From assembly GCA_032718865.1 (NCBI GenBank), contig JALUTQ010000039.1, positions 1,426,001 through 1,490,000 of the forward strand: a DNA stretch of 64,000 bases, given 5' to 3'. Origin of the DNA: Tilletia caries (Eukaryota > Basidiomycota > Exobasidiomycetes > Tilletiales > Tilletiaceae). The translations under genes were made by a program, and so were the position numbers. The notes beneath the pieces are model-generated. The model made no database searches and had not been told where the DNA came from. It saw only the letters and a program-made list of their open reading frames with translations. Below, in pieces: positions 45,356 to 55,990 of the stretch (the stretch's first letter is position 1; each line of letters opens with the position of its first letter).

Positions 45356-47302
45356 ATGGCATCGATCTACGGAAGCGACCCGCGCACGTCCGGACTCTTC
45401 GTCGGCGGACAGCGCTTCTCCGGCGCAGAGATCCGCGCACAGAATGTCCTCGCAGCACAGTCCATCGCAAACATCGTCAAGAGCAGCTTGGGGCCCGTCG
45501 GTCTTGACAAGTGAGTCTTTGACTCTCCATATTTCGTCGCGTACTGCTCTTTTGAGAGCGCTGCTTCTGACAAACTTCCGTCCTGGCCCTCCTTCTCACC
45601 ATTGTTGTGGTCTGAAAATAGGATGCTGGTCGATGACATTGGTGATGTGACCATCTCCAACGACGGTGCCACCATCTTGTCACTTCTTGAAGTCGACCAA
45701 CCCGCGGGACGAATTCTGGTAGAGCTTGCACAGCAGCAGGACAAGGAAGTCGGTGACGGAACCACCTCTGTCGTCATCATCGCCGCCGAGCTCCTACGAA
45801 GGGCCAACGAGCTTGTCAAGAACAAGATTCACCCTACCACCATCATCACCGGGTACCGCCTCGCATGTCGTGAGGCTGTAAAATACATCACCGAGCACCT
45901 TGCTACCAAAGTCGACCAGCTCGGCAAGGACAGTTTGATCAACGTCGCCAAGACGAGCATGGCCAGCAAGGTCATTGGCAGGTGAGCTTTGCCTTACGAG
46001 CACTGGGACGCGAGCGAGCACGGTCCCTTTTTTACTGACATTTCTCGCTTTTCTTTATCCAGCGATGATGACTTCTTCGCGCAATTGGCCGTAGACGCCA
46101 TGCTCGCAGTCAAATCCATCAACAGCCGAGGCGAGATCAAGTACCCCGTCAAGGCAGTAAACATCCTCAAAGCCCACGGCAAGTCCGCGCGCGAGTCCAT
46201 CTTCGTCAACGGCTACGCCCTCAACTGCACCGTCGCATCACAAGCCATGAAGACCCGGATCAAGAACGCCAAGATTGCCTGCCTCGACATCAACCTGCAC
46301 AAGCAGCGCATGCACATGGGCGTACACATCACCATCGACGACCCGGACCAGCTCGAGAAGATCCGGCAACGGGAGAGCGAGATCGTGCTCGAGCGCGTCC
46401 GCAAGATCCTCGCAACCGGCGCGAACGTAATCCTCACCACCAAGGGAATCGACGACCTCTGTCTCAAGGAGTTCATCGAGGCCGGCGCCATGGCCGTCCG
46501 TCGATGCCGCAAGGAGGACCTGCGCCGGATTGCAAAAGCCACAGGCGGCCAACTCGTCTCTTCCCTCGCCAACCTCGACGGCGAGGAGACTTACGAGGCT
46601 TCCGCCCTGGGCCACGCCGACGAAGTCGCACAAGAGCGGATATCGGACGACGAGCTCATCCTCGTCAAGGGCACCAAGACCGTGTCCTCGTCCTCGATCA
46701 TCCTCCGAGGCGCGAACGACTACATGCTGGACGAGATGGAGCGTGCCCTGCACGACTCGCTCTGCGTCGTCAAGCGGACTCTCGAATCGGGAACCGTGGT
46801 GCCTGGGGGGGGCGCCGTCGAGTCCGCGCTCTCCATCTACCTCGAAAACTTTGCCAATACGCTCGGCTCGCGCGAACAGCTCGCCATTGCCGAGTTCTCC
46901 CAGGCCCTGCTGGTCATCCCCAAGCAGCTCGCCGTCAATGCGGGTAAGGACTCGACAGATCTGGTGGCCAAGCTGCGGGCGTACCACAATGCGGCGCAGA
47001 CGGCCAGTGCGGGCGACCCCAAGAAGGGTCTCCGGTTCTACGGCCTGGACTTGATGGCGGGTGAAGTGCGTGATAACCGGAAGGCGGGCGTGTTGGAACC
47101 TTCAATCAGCAAGATCCGGAGTTTGAAGAGTGCTCTCGAATGCTCGGTATCCATCATTCGCGTTGATTCTGCATTCAGGTGAGTCACGTCCTTTCTCATT
47201 GATTTGGCTGACATTCCTGTAATCTGACCTCTTCTTTATCGTACATTCGTGCCCAGTATCCCGCCGCCGCCCCAGCAAGAGGATCCTCACGGCGGCCACT
47301 GA
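45356..47302 (+). CDS. TCP1: Chaperonin CCT subunit alpha (TCP-1 alpha)
   Basis: Four exons, 45356-45510, 45622-45981, 46063-47178 and 47257-47302, giving 558 residues. CCT1 is one of eight subunits of the cytosolic TRiC ring that folds actin and tubulin. Group II chaperonin signatures are present: SSLGPVGLDKMLVDDIGD, TISNDGATIL, DKEVGDGTTSVVI (nucleotide loop), VVPGGGAVE and GLDLMAGEVRDNR. The alpha identity is supported by RTSGLFVGGQRFSGAEIRAQNV-like N-terminal sequence and the TCP1 helix region IDDPDQLEKIRQRESEIV. The small last exon encodes IPPPPQQEDPHGGH. Exon 3 and the 3' flank are the source of four broken copies further right. Confidence 0.95.
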
Positions 47303-47544
47303 GCACCTCCCCTTCATGATTCCAGGCCTCCATCCCAAAACTGTGATGCCTCCTGTAGATGGTACTCAGCCAATGCATCTCTTGATTCCCACGCACCGAG
47401 CAAACAAGCTGAACTTGTCTCTGCAGAGCCCCCGGTCGAAACCTGCTGACCTACTATATCACATATGACAGAGGTGTACACTGGCCCGACGAAACGGGTT
47501 CCCTCATCTACATACTTACAGTGGGAGTGGCGGTGCCATCGCCC
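47303..47544. other. TCP1 3' flank
   Basis: This stretch is recognisable, diverged, in the flanks of the CCT1 fragments at about 50140-50420 and 60690-60970 (shared phrases such as tttccctcatctac and gattcccacgc). It therefore marks the extent of the original duplication unit. Confidence 0.6.
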
Positions 47545-47547
47545 TAA

Positions 47548-47994
47548 GGCGGTGATCAGTTGCGGGCGCGCGCTCAAAAAGGGCGCTCAAACACAGAGCG
47601 CGAGGCCCCTCGCGCCGCGCTCTGAAAATCTGCTTCTCAGAGCGCGCGCCCACAACTGAACAACGCTTGCGCCGGAAAGTGCGCTCTGCTTTCTCCGGCT
47701 CGGCCTCTGCTTTCTCATTTTTGTGGTTTGTATTGATTTTTGTGATCAATACAAACGTCACGTGATGCTTCTGTAATCGAGCGGGAGCCAGAGCGCGCGC
47801 TCGAAGAGGTGGGCCGATCGAAATAGGTCGGCCCAGCGCCGCGCTCAGAACTGAGTGAGGGCGCTCTGAAATTTTTGGGCCCCCGGCTCTGAAAACGCGG
47901 AACTGAACATGCGTGCGCTTTCATGTCGGCCCAAAAAAAAAACAGAGCGCGCGCTCATTTTTCAAGGTGAGCGCGCTCGCAACTGATCACCGCC
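47548..47994. mobile_element. 447-bp MITE with Harbinger-like ends
   Basis: The ends are inverted repeats GGCGGTGATCAGTTGCG (left) and its reverse complement at the right, extending imperfectly to about 30 bases (GCGCGC and CTCA). They are flanked by TAA at 47545-47547 and 47995-47997. A TAA/TTA 3-bp target duplication and GG-starting ends are characteristic of PIF/Harbinger elements. The inside has no ORF. It contains many gagcgcg/cgcgctc motifs in both orientations and can fold on itself. It is non-autonomous. The related duplicate flank at about 50400 lacks it, which gives an empty site. Confidence 0.82.
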
Positions 47995-47997
47995 TAA

Positions 47998-48597
47998 CGT
48001 ACCTGTTGTGCACAGACTCGCACCTCGAACCTGGCGGTCGAGACCCGAGGGCGTTCCTAAATATGTACGACATTGACGCCCCCTTCTGACGGCCATCTCT
48101 TGCCTCATCGCCTGATCGCCTCATGCATCATGTCACGCTTCCAATAATAGTGAGTCCGCCGTGTCGTTCGAGCCGCTCCTATGTAATTGACACGGCGACA
48201 GGGCTGGCGGCTGACTCGACCTTCCGAGCTGCCACGACAGATGCCGATGATGTCAAACTGGCATGCTCGAGATGTCGAGATGTCAATCGCGTGGAGGGCG
48301 GCATCGTAAGTTCTTACCGGCCGGGCTTCGTGCCTGGGATGCAGGATCAAGTATGTACATATGAGGACGACGGCTTCATACCGAGGTTTGCAACTCCCCG
48401 TGGTGGGAGAGCCGCAAGCTTCTCATCTCCGGTCACAGTCACCGTCAAAGGACATACATAAAAGCTGGTCGCTGCGAGCTGGTTGCTGCTGACTCACTCA
48501 TCCCTCACTCACTCGCTTCCCTTACTCTTCCTGCCCACCCTCTCAGCCGCTCTTCTTCTCCCACCCAAACGCACATTCCAAACTTCTTCCTCACACA
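47998..48597. promoter_or_regulatory. Upstream region of HsbA-like gene 1
   Basis: 600 bases containing the promoter. A conserved block acatacataaaagctggtc (TATA-like taaaa) lies near 48454-48475, about 130 bases before the ATG. The same block recurs before the other two HsbA genes. Confidence 0.55.
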
Positions 48598-49246
48598 ATG
48601 AAGTTCTCCATCGCCATCGTCGCCGCTGCCTTCATCGCCGGTGTTGCCGTGAGTTCTGCAGAACCCAAGTCGATGTCCATTACCTCCAGCTGACCATTCG
48701 GTATCTCCCATCCCTCCCTTCCTCGCTCACCAGCAGGCCGACACTTACCCGCACGACGAGGTCCTGTACGATGTGGTGCAAATCCAGGGCTCCGTCAACA
48801 GGCTCTCCCAGATGCTCAAGACAGTCGATGGCACCTCCGAAAACGGTGCTCTTCAAGCCCAAGACGCCGTCCAGGACCTGGCCTGGTACATGAAGGTCGC
48901 CACGAAAGACATCCAATCGACCACGACGGATCTGAAAGACACGACGATCATCTCCATGCTGACCAAGGCCTACCCGGACCTGGTCGCTGCTACGGACAAA
49001 CTGGTGGCCATCAAGCCCAACCTCAAGAAGTTTGAAGTTGAGATGAAAAATGCTGCATCCCTCGTAAAGAGTGACATCATTGATCTCACCTGGAAGACGA
49101 TGTGGTTCACGATCGCGCTGGTGGCGAAGGTGCCGGACAAGGACGACAAGAAGAACGCCGCTCGGGCGGTGGCGAAAAAGTACAACTCGAGGCTGTCTGC
49201 GACTCTCGAACAATACTCCGACGTCAAAGAATACTCCGACGCCTAA
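48598..49246 (+). CDS. HsbA-like secreted surface-binding protein 1
   Basis: Two exons, 48598-48648 and 48737-49246, giving 186 residues. The signal peptide MKFSIAIVAAAFIAGVA is encoded by exon 1 alone. The mature protein is helical, with few cysteines and evenly spaced hydrophobics: DVVQIQGSVNRLSQML, SMLTKAYPDLVAATDKLVA, IKPNLKKFEVEMK. This is the layout of the hydrophobic surface-binding protein A family. HsbA in Aspergillus binds hydrophobic polymer surfaces and recruits lipolytic enzymes. This copy is the most diverged of the three and has a longer C-terminus (YSDVKEYSDA). It directly follows TCP1, the original layout of the duplicated unit. Confidence 0.8.
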
Positions 49247-49455
49247 ACGACGGGCTACGGACCCCTTTTCCCCAATTAACCCCCCCTCCCGGGGCCTTCT
49301 CCCTCGGAGGGCGGTCTGTTGACTGTGAACCTCCTTCTGAAATCCGGTGGCCGTGATGTTTTCTCGATATAGATCACAATCCACTAGTGCGCGTGCGTTA
49401 CATGTTCTTCCCATGCGTTCACCCCGTCCTTTGCCTCTGTCTCACAAGGAATGCC

Positions 49456-49945
49456 CCACAAGCCATGAAGCATGAAGCATGAAGACCCGGCTCAAAAACG
49501 CGAGGATTGCATGCATCCCTCGACATCAACCAGCACAGGCATCGTGTACATATGGACGTCCACATTGTCGTCAAAGATCCGGACCAGCTCGACAAGGTTC
49601 AGCAGCAGGAGAGGGAGAGTGTCTTCGAGCGCGTCCGCAATAACATCGCAACGTGCGCGAACGTAATTCCCACTACCAAGGGCATCGACGGCATCTGTCT
49701 CAACGAGTGTCGAGGCGGAAACTAAGACTGTCCGACGATCCATACAAGTACGAGACGCAAAGCCCACACGCCGCCGACTTGACTCGTCCCTCGCCAACCT
49801 CGACGGCGAGAAGACCTACGAGGCTTCGACCCTGTGCCACGCAAACGAAGTCGCACAAGAGCGGATATCGGACGACGAGCTCATCCCCGTCAAGGGTAAC
49901 ACGAGACGGGTTTCCTCGTCCGCTCGTCCTCGATCATCTTCTCAG
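49456..49945 (+). pseudogene. Broken TCP1 exon 3 fragment (copy A1)
   Basis: Matches TCP1 46236-46700 with many changes and small deletions. Recognisable blocks are ATGAAGACCCGG, gatccggaccagctcgacaag, and a tail gacgagctcatccccgtcaagg. Frames are shifted and stops occur, so it is not coding. Its first bases are duplicated as a short ATGAAGC run. The TCP1 3' flank continues after it to about 50420. Confidence 0.85.
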
Positions 49946-51068
49946 TGTTGTCTGATTGACGCATGACACCGTTGCGTCCTTCCGATTGATTCGTTCTGGG
50001 AGAGACGACCGCCTCCTTCTCCAGCACGTCGGTCCCCAGGAGCGAGAGTGGCTCTCACCTCATGTCTTCATCGTACGCTGCATCCCACCGCCGCTACAGC
50101 AAGCGGATCATCACAGCAACTGATAATTTCCCTCCATGATTTCAGGCCTCCATCTCAAGATTGTGATCCCTCCTGTATACTGTATGCTGTGTGATGATCA
50201 CCCGATATGTATATTTCTCGATTCCCACGCCTCATTAAACACCAAAGAGCTAACATCCTCTTTGCAGATACCACATGCTACTGACTAATCACTTGTTACT
50301 TGCTCATCGACACCACACCCGGGGCAGAGATGCAATCTAACCCGCACCCGAAAGGCGAATCGGTTTCCCTCATCTACGTACCTGTCGGGAGCGACGGTGC
50401 TACCCCCCCGCAGTACGCTACATATGTATATGTAGTACATAAATATCCTCTCATGTAACTCTGGTGCACGGACTCACACATACCGTCGCGATGCTGCAGC
50501 TCGAAACCAAGATCATTAGTGCGTTGCTTCTACGACGACGCTTGCGTGAGGGTCCAGCATCCACAGTAACGACGCGTCTTGGCCTCCGTCGTTCAGTCCC
50601 ACCGCGAAATGTGAGTATGACGCATCGCTCGAGCCCCTTCTACTGACAAGGCAACAGAGCTAGCGGCTGACCCGACCTTCCGAGATAGCATTACAGGTGT
50701 CGATGATGTCGGACTGTCTTGTCCGGGCAGGCTGTCACACACTCACACGACCAACTGGCATCCTTACAGGCCTGGGCCTTACGACCAGGAAGGAGGGTCG
50801 AGCGTTGGAAAGGCTGAAGGTCTCATATCTTGTTGGTCCTTTGGGAGGTCGCCCCTGCGCGCTGGAAAGGGAAGGGGGGGAACGACGGGAGCTCCCCTGT
50901 TCTGGTGATGGCCATGGTGGAAAGACATAAAAGCGGGTCGCTGCGAGCTGATTCTTTCAGATCTTTCTCTTCACTCCCTCACTCACTCACCCACCCATTC
51001 ATTCTACCAGACCGACCTCGCCCTTCTTCTCCCACCCAAACGCACACTCCAACCTTCTTCCTCATACA
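49946..51068. promoter_or_regulatory. Region between CCT1 fragment A1 and HsbA-like gene 2
   Basis: 1.1 kb. The first 470 bases are decayed TCP1 3' flank. Near 50413-50440 is a short palindromic AT-rich run (tacatatgtatatgta). The last part has the shared TATA block acataaaagcgggtcgctgc near 50927 and CT-rich leader. No gene seen. Confidence 0.5.
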
Positions 51069-51674
51069 ATGAAGTTCTCCATCGCTATTGTCGCCGCTGC
51101 CCTCATCGCCGGTGTTGCTGTGAGTTCCGCAGTACCCGAGTCAACCTCCCTTGCCCTCAACTGACCAGTTACTATCTCCTCTCCATTCCCCCTTCCTCGC
51201 CAACAGGCCGACTACGCCACGGTCCACACCGATGTGCTGAACATCCAGAAATCCGTCGCCGACCTCGCCGAGAAGCTCAAGGCGACCGATGGCAACTCAT
51301 ACGGCGGAGGGCTCAGCGTCCACGGCGCCGCCCAAGACCTGGACAAGGCCATCCAACGCTCCACGAAAGACACCGAATCGACCACGAGCGTGACCACCGT
51401 GCCGCAAGCCAAAACGATCATCTCCATCCTGACCGAGGCCTACCCGCACGTGGTCGCTGCTACAGAGCGACTGGTGGCCATCAAGCCCAACTTCCAGAAG
51501 ATTGGTGTGGCGGGCATTGCAAAGGGTGACATCACCAGCATCGCCAAGTCGACCAAGGCGTTCACGGTGGCACTGGTGGCGAAGGCGCCGGCGGCGGAGA
51601 AGAAGGCGGCCCAGTCGTTGGCGGCCAAGTACAACGCGAAGCTGGATGCGACTGTCAAACAGTACTCCACCTAA
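51069..51674 (+). CDS. HsbA-like secreted surface-binding protein 2
   Basis: Two exons, 51069-51119 and 51207-51674, giving 172 residues. Exon 1 encodes the signal peptide MKFSIAIVAAALIAGVA. The mature chain is four or five amphipathic helices (VLNIQKSVADLAEKL, AAQDLDKAIQRSTKD, IISILTEAYPHVVAATERLV, SIAKSTKAFTVALVAKAP) with no cysteines, fitting HsbA. It ends AKLDATVKQYST. It differs from copy 3 by only two residues seen by eye (TES against TQS and TEAYP against TKAYP), so the duplication is recent. It is followed by CCT1 fragment A2. Likely secreted at surfaces, with a possible role in attachment to hydrophobic substrates. Confidence 0.85.
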
Positions 51675-51842
51675 AGCGGGCTGCGCCTCCACCATCTCCC
51701 TCCTAGGGCGTTCTGCTGACTGTGTGCCTCCTTCTCTCCCCCTTCTGTACATTCGGTATCTGTGACCTTCTCGATAAGATTGACAATCCATTATGCGCTA
51801 TGCGTACATGTATCCCCATTCCACCCGCCGTTCCCTCCGTCT

Positions 51843-52312
51843 CACAAGGACTGTCTCATAGGCCAGCAAAATCCGGGTCAAGCTCTCAAGAACGCGAAGG
51901 TTTCTTGCGCGCCTAGTTATTGAGACCGGTACCAGCAGCGTATTGCATATGGACGTACACATCACCATTGACGACCCGGACCAGCTCGAGAAATTCCGGA
52001 AACGGGAGAGCGAGAGGCTCCTCAACGCGACTTCAAGATCCTGGCAACCGGCGCGAACGTTATTCTCACCACCTAGCGCATCAATGATTGCTGGCTTAAG
52101 GTGCATGTCGAGTAGGATGCCGTTAGCTTTACTGACAATGCCCGCACGTGTTGGAGGCGCAAAAGTCACAGGCGGCTCGTTTCCTCCCTTCCCTGCCTCG
52201 ACGGCGAGGAGACCTTCGAAAGCTCGGCCCTCCGCTGCGCCGATGAAGTCTTTCAAGAGCGGATATCAGATGACGAGCTCATCCTCGTCAAGGGCGTCGA
52301 TTCCAGACCTTC
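51843..52312 (+). pseudogene. Broken TCP1 exon 3 fragment (copy A2)
   Basis: Second and older TCP1-derived fragment. Clear matches include atggacgtacacatcaccat, gacgacccggaccagctcgag and gagcggatatcagatgacga. It carries several deletions and stops. After it, decayed TCP1 3' flank runs to about 52410. Confidence 0.82.
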
Positions 52313-53114
52313 ATCCTAAAGTCGCGATGCCTTCGCAGCCCTTATGTATTTATGAACTGCTCGATTCCCACGCCTCAGTAACGAGCTAAAACTTGACCAC
52401 TTTGCAGAACACGATGTTCTTCCCACACGTTCAACAACCATCCTTTGCCTCTTGCGACGGACGAAGCGGCTACGTGCGGAACCTGTGACGATTATTGAGG
52501 GAGCCCTGATCTCAAGAGAGTTTCGTGTGAAGGCTGGGAAGATGCTACATATTTGGATTTCAAAGGAAGGGACTGAGGTGCGCGTTGTGCAAAAGGTGTG
52601 TTTGGGGGGGGGTAGGGGGAAGGGAGGGAGGGAGGGAGGGAGGGAGGGAGGAGGCACACGGAGGTCTCTCCGAAAGGTGGGAATGGGAAGGGTGAAATCG
52701 GATTTGAAGAAAGGGGGTATGTGTGGGCTGATAGGGGCGAGGCGAAGCTCACCGGCGAGGCGAAGCTCACCGGCGAGGCGAAGCTCACCGGCGAGGCGAA
52801 GCTCACCCGCTTGTCGAACCCGCACAGGTGAAGTCAGAAGGGGTGGAAGGGGAATGGGGGAAGGAAAAACGATCCGATGGCCTTCTAAAAGGGTCTACGA
52901 AAAGGAGGTATCTCACGGATTGGTTGCTGCGAGGGGGAACAGAAGGCACAGCTGAGGACGTTTCCGATGGATGGGGAACGCGTGACGCGGATGGAGAGGG
53001 TAGAAATGCATGTTTTCGATGATGCATTGGGGGAGCGGGTCGCTGGTGGCGTTGTTATACATTCAGGCCTACCGGCAAAAGGATTTCCCCGAGTGCTTCC
53101 TGCCCCATTGTAGG
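52313..53114. other. Spacer with simple repeats
   Basis: No supported gene. It holds a GGGA tandem run (about 52620-52650) and an 18-bp tandem repeat gaggcgaagctcaccggc, about four copies (52736-52805). The equivalent part of unit B has only one copy of the 18-mer. Confidence 0.6.
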
Positions 53115-53470
53115 TCACGCCACGCCGTCCATCTCCTGAGAAAAAGGAAGTGCAAGAAAGATGGTGGGTGTCAGTCAGCACTCAAAAAGATCGGTCAGTA
53201 ACACAGGGTTGGCCGCATATTATGTAGATGCTGGCCAACCAATGTGTCGAAACCGCAAGCGCGAAGAACACTCACCATAGCGTCCATTCCATCCACATCA
53301 CCAAAGCTGCGGCTGCTGTTGTCTTCCTCTTCTTCTTCCAACAAATCCTTATCATCCTCACTTTCATCATCATCGTCATCCACCATCAAACCCTCCACTT
53401 CCTCCTCCTCCTCCTCTTCCATATCTTTCTTTTTCCATCTCCTTCTCAAGCACCATCGCACCCTTCTCAC
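53115..53470 (-). pseudogene. Partial copy of the acidic-protein 3' exons (unit A)
   Basis: Minus-strand exon ending at 53276 (RSFGDVDGMDAM), then an intron and a 21-base last exon 53135-53115 encoding EMDGVA and a stop. These match the open gene at the right edge of the window. The upstream GEKGAMVLEKEM block is one base out of frame with the acidic run EEEEEEEVEGLMVDDDDD. Homology ends near 53470. It is therefore a truncated, frameshifted copy. Confidence 0.6.
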
Positions 53471-54516
53471 CAACCATCCCCGACCCGAGATCGAGAGAGG
53501 CCAAGTCGAGGGCGGGATTTCTTGCAGAGCCCGTAAAGATGCAGTCCCGTGCGCTCGAGCGCGTTATGTGAATCGAGGAATCGAGGACTGAGGCGAGGAC
53601 GATGCGAGAACGAGGAAGAACTTGGGTCGGGACGATTCAAAGGCGTACGGAGGAGAGGAGAAGGGCGCGGACCGAGGCGCGGGGTACGTTTATTGTTGGA
53701 ATTCGCATCCTTGCTGAAACGTAGATCACATCACTTGCAAGATTGAGTCCGAAAGGTGGGGCATATTCGTCCCGGTCCAGGCTCCTCCCAACCCAGTCGC
53801 TCATACACTCCCGTTAACTTCGAGCCACACCCAGCTCCAAACGCACTCAAGAGCGCTCGCCCAAGTTCGGCGCCTTCTTGTTGTTCGACTGCGCCTGGGT
53901 GACTGGAGTCTCCATCGTCGGTCGACCATCCGGCGCGGGTGGCTGCTTGGTGGAAGTCTCCTGCGGAAAGGGAAGCAGCGAGGAGATGGAGAACACGAAA
54001 GGGTCGGTTTTGGATCTGGTCTGCTGTCACGGTTGCGCGGTGTGGGGAGAAAGGAGGGGACGAGATGAGGATAGGTGAGAAAGGATTGAGGGAAAGGGAA
54101 TGTAGGGCGAGTGGTCAGCCCTCCGAGTGAGCAGCGTGCATAGTCAAGTCGCCCAATCCATCTGCTCGGGTCAGAAAGGAACGTATTCGACAGCAGTTTT
54201 CTCTCTGCCTCCCAGACCCCATCCTCTCTCTTTTGGTTCCTCGTATCTTCTCGGCGCGCGCTGTGCTGCGAGAGAGCGTCCTTTCCGATATCTGCAGCTG
54301 TTACGGAAGGAAGACGGAAGGAAGAAGAGGAATAGGGATAGTGGATACGGACCCGGCCACCCTGCCCGAAGGAGGATCGCTGCTGTGCATGCTTGGTGGA
54401 GAGACGTATGTATGCATAAGAATGACTGTCATCTCCGATCGGACATCTTTGCGTTGCTCATGGGTATGGATGACGATTAAAGGATGGTCAGGCGCTTCTT
54501 CTCACCCAGTGGACAT
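53471..54516. other. Spacer between duplicated blocks
   Basis: About 1 kb without a secure gene. A minus-strand segment near 53830-53975 can be read as TSTKQPPAPDGRPTMETPVT followed by NNKKAPNLGERS and a stop, after a good acceptor (ctttccgcag). It might be the 3' end of a small gene. The 5' part could not be traced. Confidence 0.3.
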
Positions 54517-54935
54517 CCATGTGAATATTGCTTGACCCTTTTCTCGCATGTCATGAGTCCGGAACGAGGTCCGTGAAATCATCAGACGAACAAAGAGCAG
54601 GGCGTAAGAATGAGACAACATCAGTGAAATTCGAAGAGGTAGAGACGGGCGATAAGCGGGCGGAAGACGTTCAGAGGTGGTGAAAGGCAGAGTCGCTCGT
54701 ACATCAGATAAGCTGGAACGTAACGCGAGCGGCGACCGTCTTCAGAGTCGAGCATTGATGTGTGAGGTGCGAGAGGGTGAAAGGTGGACGTAGAAGGATG
54801 GTGCGATGGTCGAAGTGGGGAGGTTGCGGACGCGAGAAAGTTGACAGGTGGTCGTCGTACACGCACAGTGTGAGCCAGGAGGGTTGGATGACATACAAAG
54901 CACCGCAGCTTGGAGTCGAAGACACAGCGGACGCC
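54517..54935. repeat. Direct repeat, first copy (3' flank of secreted-protein gene)
   Basis: Nearly identical to 57483-57910. A shorter homologous block also lies upstream (about 54437-54461 against 57379-57405, containing gatcggacatctttgcgttg). Each copy lies just beyond the 3' end of one of the two related secreted-protein genes, so this marks a tandem gene duplication. Confidence 0.85.
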
Positions 54936-55020
54936 CGAGGTTTCGTCGGCCCGGACGAAGCAGAAGTTTGGATGGAGGACGTGCCAGGAGATCATCGTCC
55001 ATCTTGACAAGAGAAAATGC

Positions 55021-55990
55021 TCAATGCCACCCAGGACCTTCGCCACTGGGCCCAAAGCCAAATGCCTTGGTGTTGTGGCCGGGATGATCCTCTTCTCCGG
55101 GGCGTAGAACCACCGCATTGGCGCTCTTGACCTCAGTGGAGTCGGCTTGAGGGACCTTCGATACTGCGTACCGTTTCTCGTCCTCGGTGGCTTGAGCGGG
55201 CCGACCCCACTGCGCTCCATCGCCGTTTTTGCTCATCCCGAACAAACTCTCGTCAAGGAATTTGGCGCTCTTCTGGACCTTCGATACTGCGTACCGTTTC
55301 TCGTCCTCGGTGGCTTGAGCGGGCCGACCCCACTGCGCTCCATCGCCGTTTTTGCTCATCCCGAACAAACTCTCGTCAAGGAATTTGGCACTCTTCTTGA
55401 CGAGGTCGGCGGTGATGCTCAATTCGTTTACGACGAAATCAGGAGCACCAGAGGCAGCGAGTGTCCTAGAAGCCTCTGTCGTGGGCTCAGTCTGTTCGTC
55501 GCGGTTGGCCCTGGGCCAGGTAGGTCCCTGAAACCCGGGCAACCAGCCGAAGCTCGACGTGGGGGGATTGACGATCTTCTTGCGCTTGTCCAGAACCGAA
55601 GGCTCGAGGAACCCTGACAGCGCGTGAGGGTGTTGCGGTGGCGCTGAAAAGGAGGAAGTGATCACATCAGATCAGATCAGAAGATGAAATGTCTACTCTC
55701 CAGGGAAAGGAAGCCAGTGCTCACAGGCTGGGCTGCTGTGTACGTTAGAATTGTCGGCCGCCGAGAGCACCGGCCGGAAGAACGCCGGATCGAAGCTGAA
55801 GCGAGCTGCCAGTTTGCTCGGGGCAGTCGGATCCTATTGAAGAAACGTTGCAATGAGCGAGACGTAACGTGGAAAGGGTGCGGCCAGTACTGCGTTAGCT
55901 CACCTGAACAACACCGCTGTCGTGCAAGGGCAGAGCAGCAACGAGGATGGGGAAGATCAGGACGACGAAGGGGTGAAGGACTCGCATCAT
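55021..55990 (-). CDS. Secreted protein with Kex2-bounded tandem repeats
   Basis: Three minus-strand exons, 55990-55904, 55833-55725 and 55643-55021, giving 272 residues. A signal peptide (VLHPFVVLIFPILVAALP) starts the chain. The C-terminal half has two identical 41-residue repeats containing KSAKFLDESLFGMSKNGDGA and QWGRPAQATEDEKRYAVSKV. Each contains one KR pair, and a further LDKR lies upstream, so Kex2-type cleavage would release repeat peptides. The end is AFGFGPSGEGPGWH. It has no known domain. A TATA box (tatatata) near 56176 serves it. Build fits fungal Kex2-processed repeat proteins (such as repellents or peptide signals) or an effector. Related to the smaller gene at 57958-58304 by its C-terminal motif. 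Confidence 0.72.
55152..55397. repeat. Two tandem 123-bp repeats inside the secreted-protein gene
   Basis: Period 123 bases (55152-55274 and 55275-55397), essentially identical, encoding 41 residues each in frame. Confidence 0.95.

Larger units (their letters stand above)
49464..53470 (+). repeat. Direct segmental duplication, unit A
   Basis: Nearly identical to about 60015-63935 at an offset of 10,551 bases in the first half, changing to 10,549 and then 10,563 after small indels. It contains CCT1 fragment A1, HsbA-like gene 2, CCT1 fragment A2 and the C-terminal exons of an acidic protein. By eye, differences are a few substitutions, poly-G length (near 50876) and an 18-bp repeat expansion (52736-52805). 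Confidence 0.88.

Noticed and set aside
46238..46987. 249-codon minus-strand frame over TCP1
   Set aside because: Antisense shadow of TCP1 exon 3.
47545..47997. GC-rich inverted repeats as an rRNA or structured RNA gene
   Set aside because: Terminal inverted repeats with TAA on both sides and an empty site elsewhere fit a MITE better.
54621..55220. 199-codon minus-strand frame after the repeat protein
   Set aside because: Mostly 3' flank shared by both duplicates, and it overlaps the confirmed exon in another frame. The two duplicate frames do not share a common start.
55147..55617. 156-codon plus-strand frame with repeats
   Set aside because: Antisense of the secreted repeat protein. The minus strand has the signal peptide and consistent splicing.
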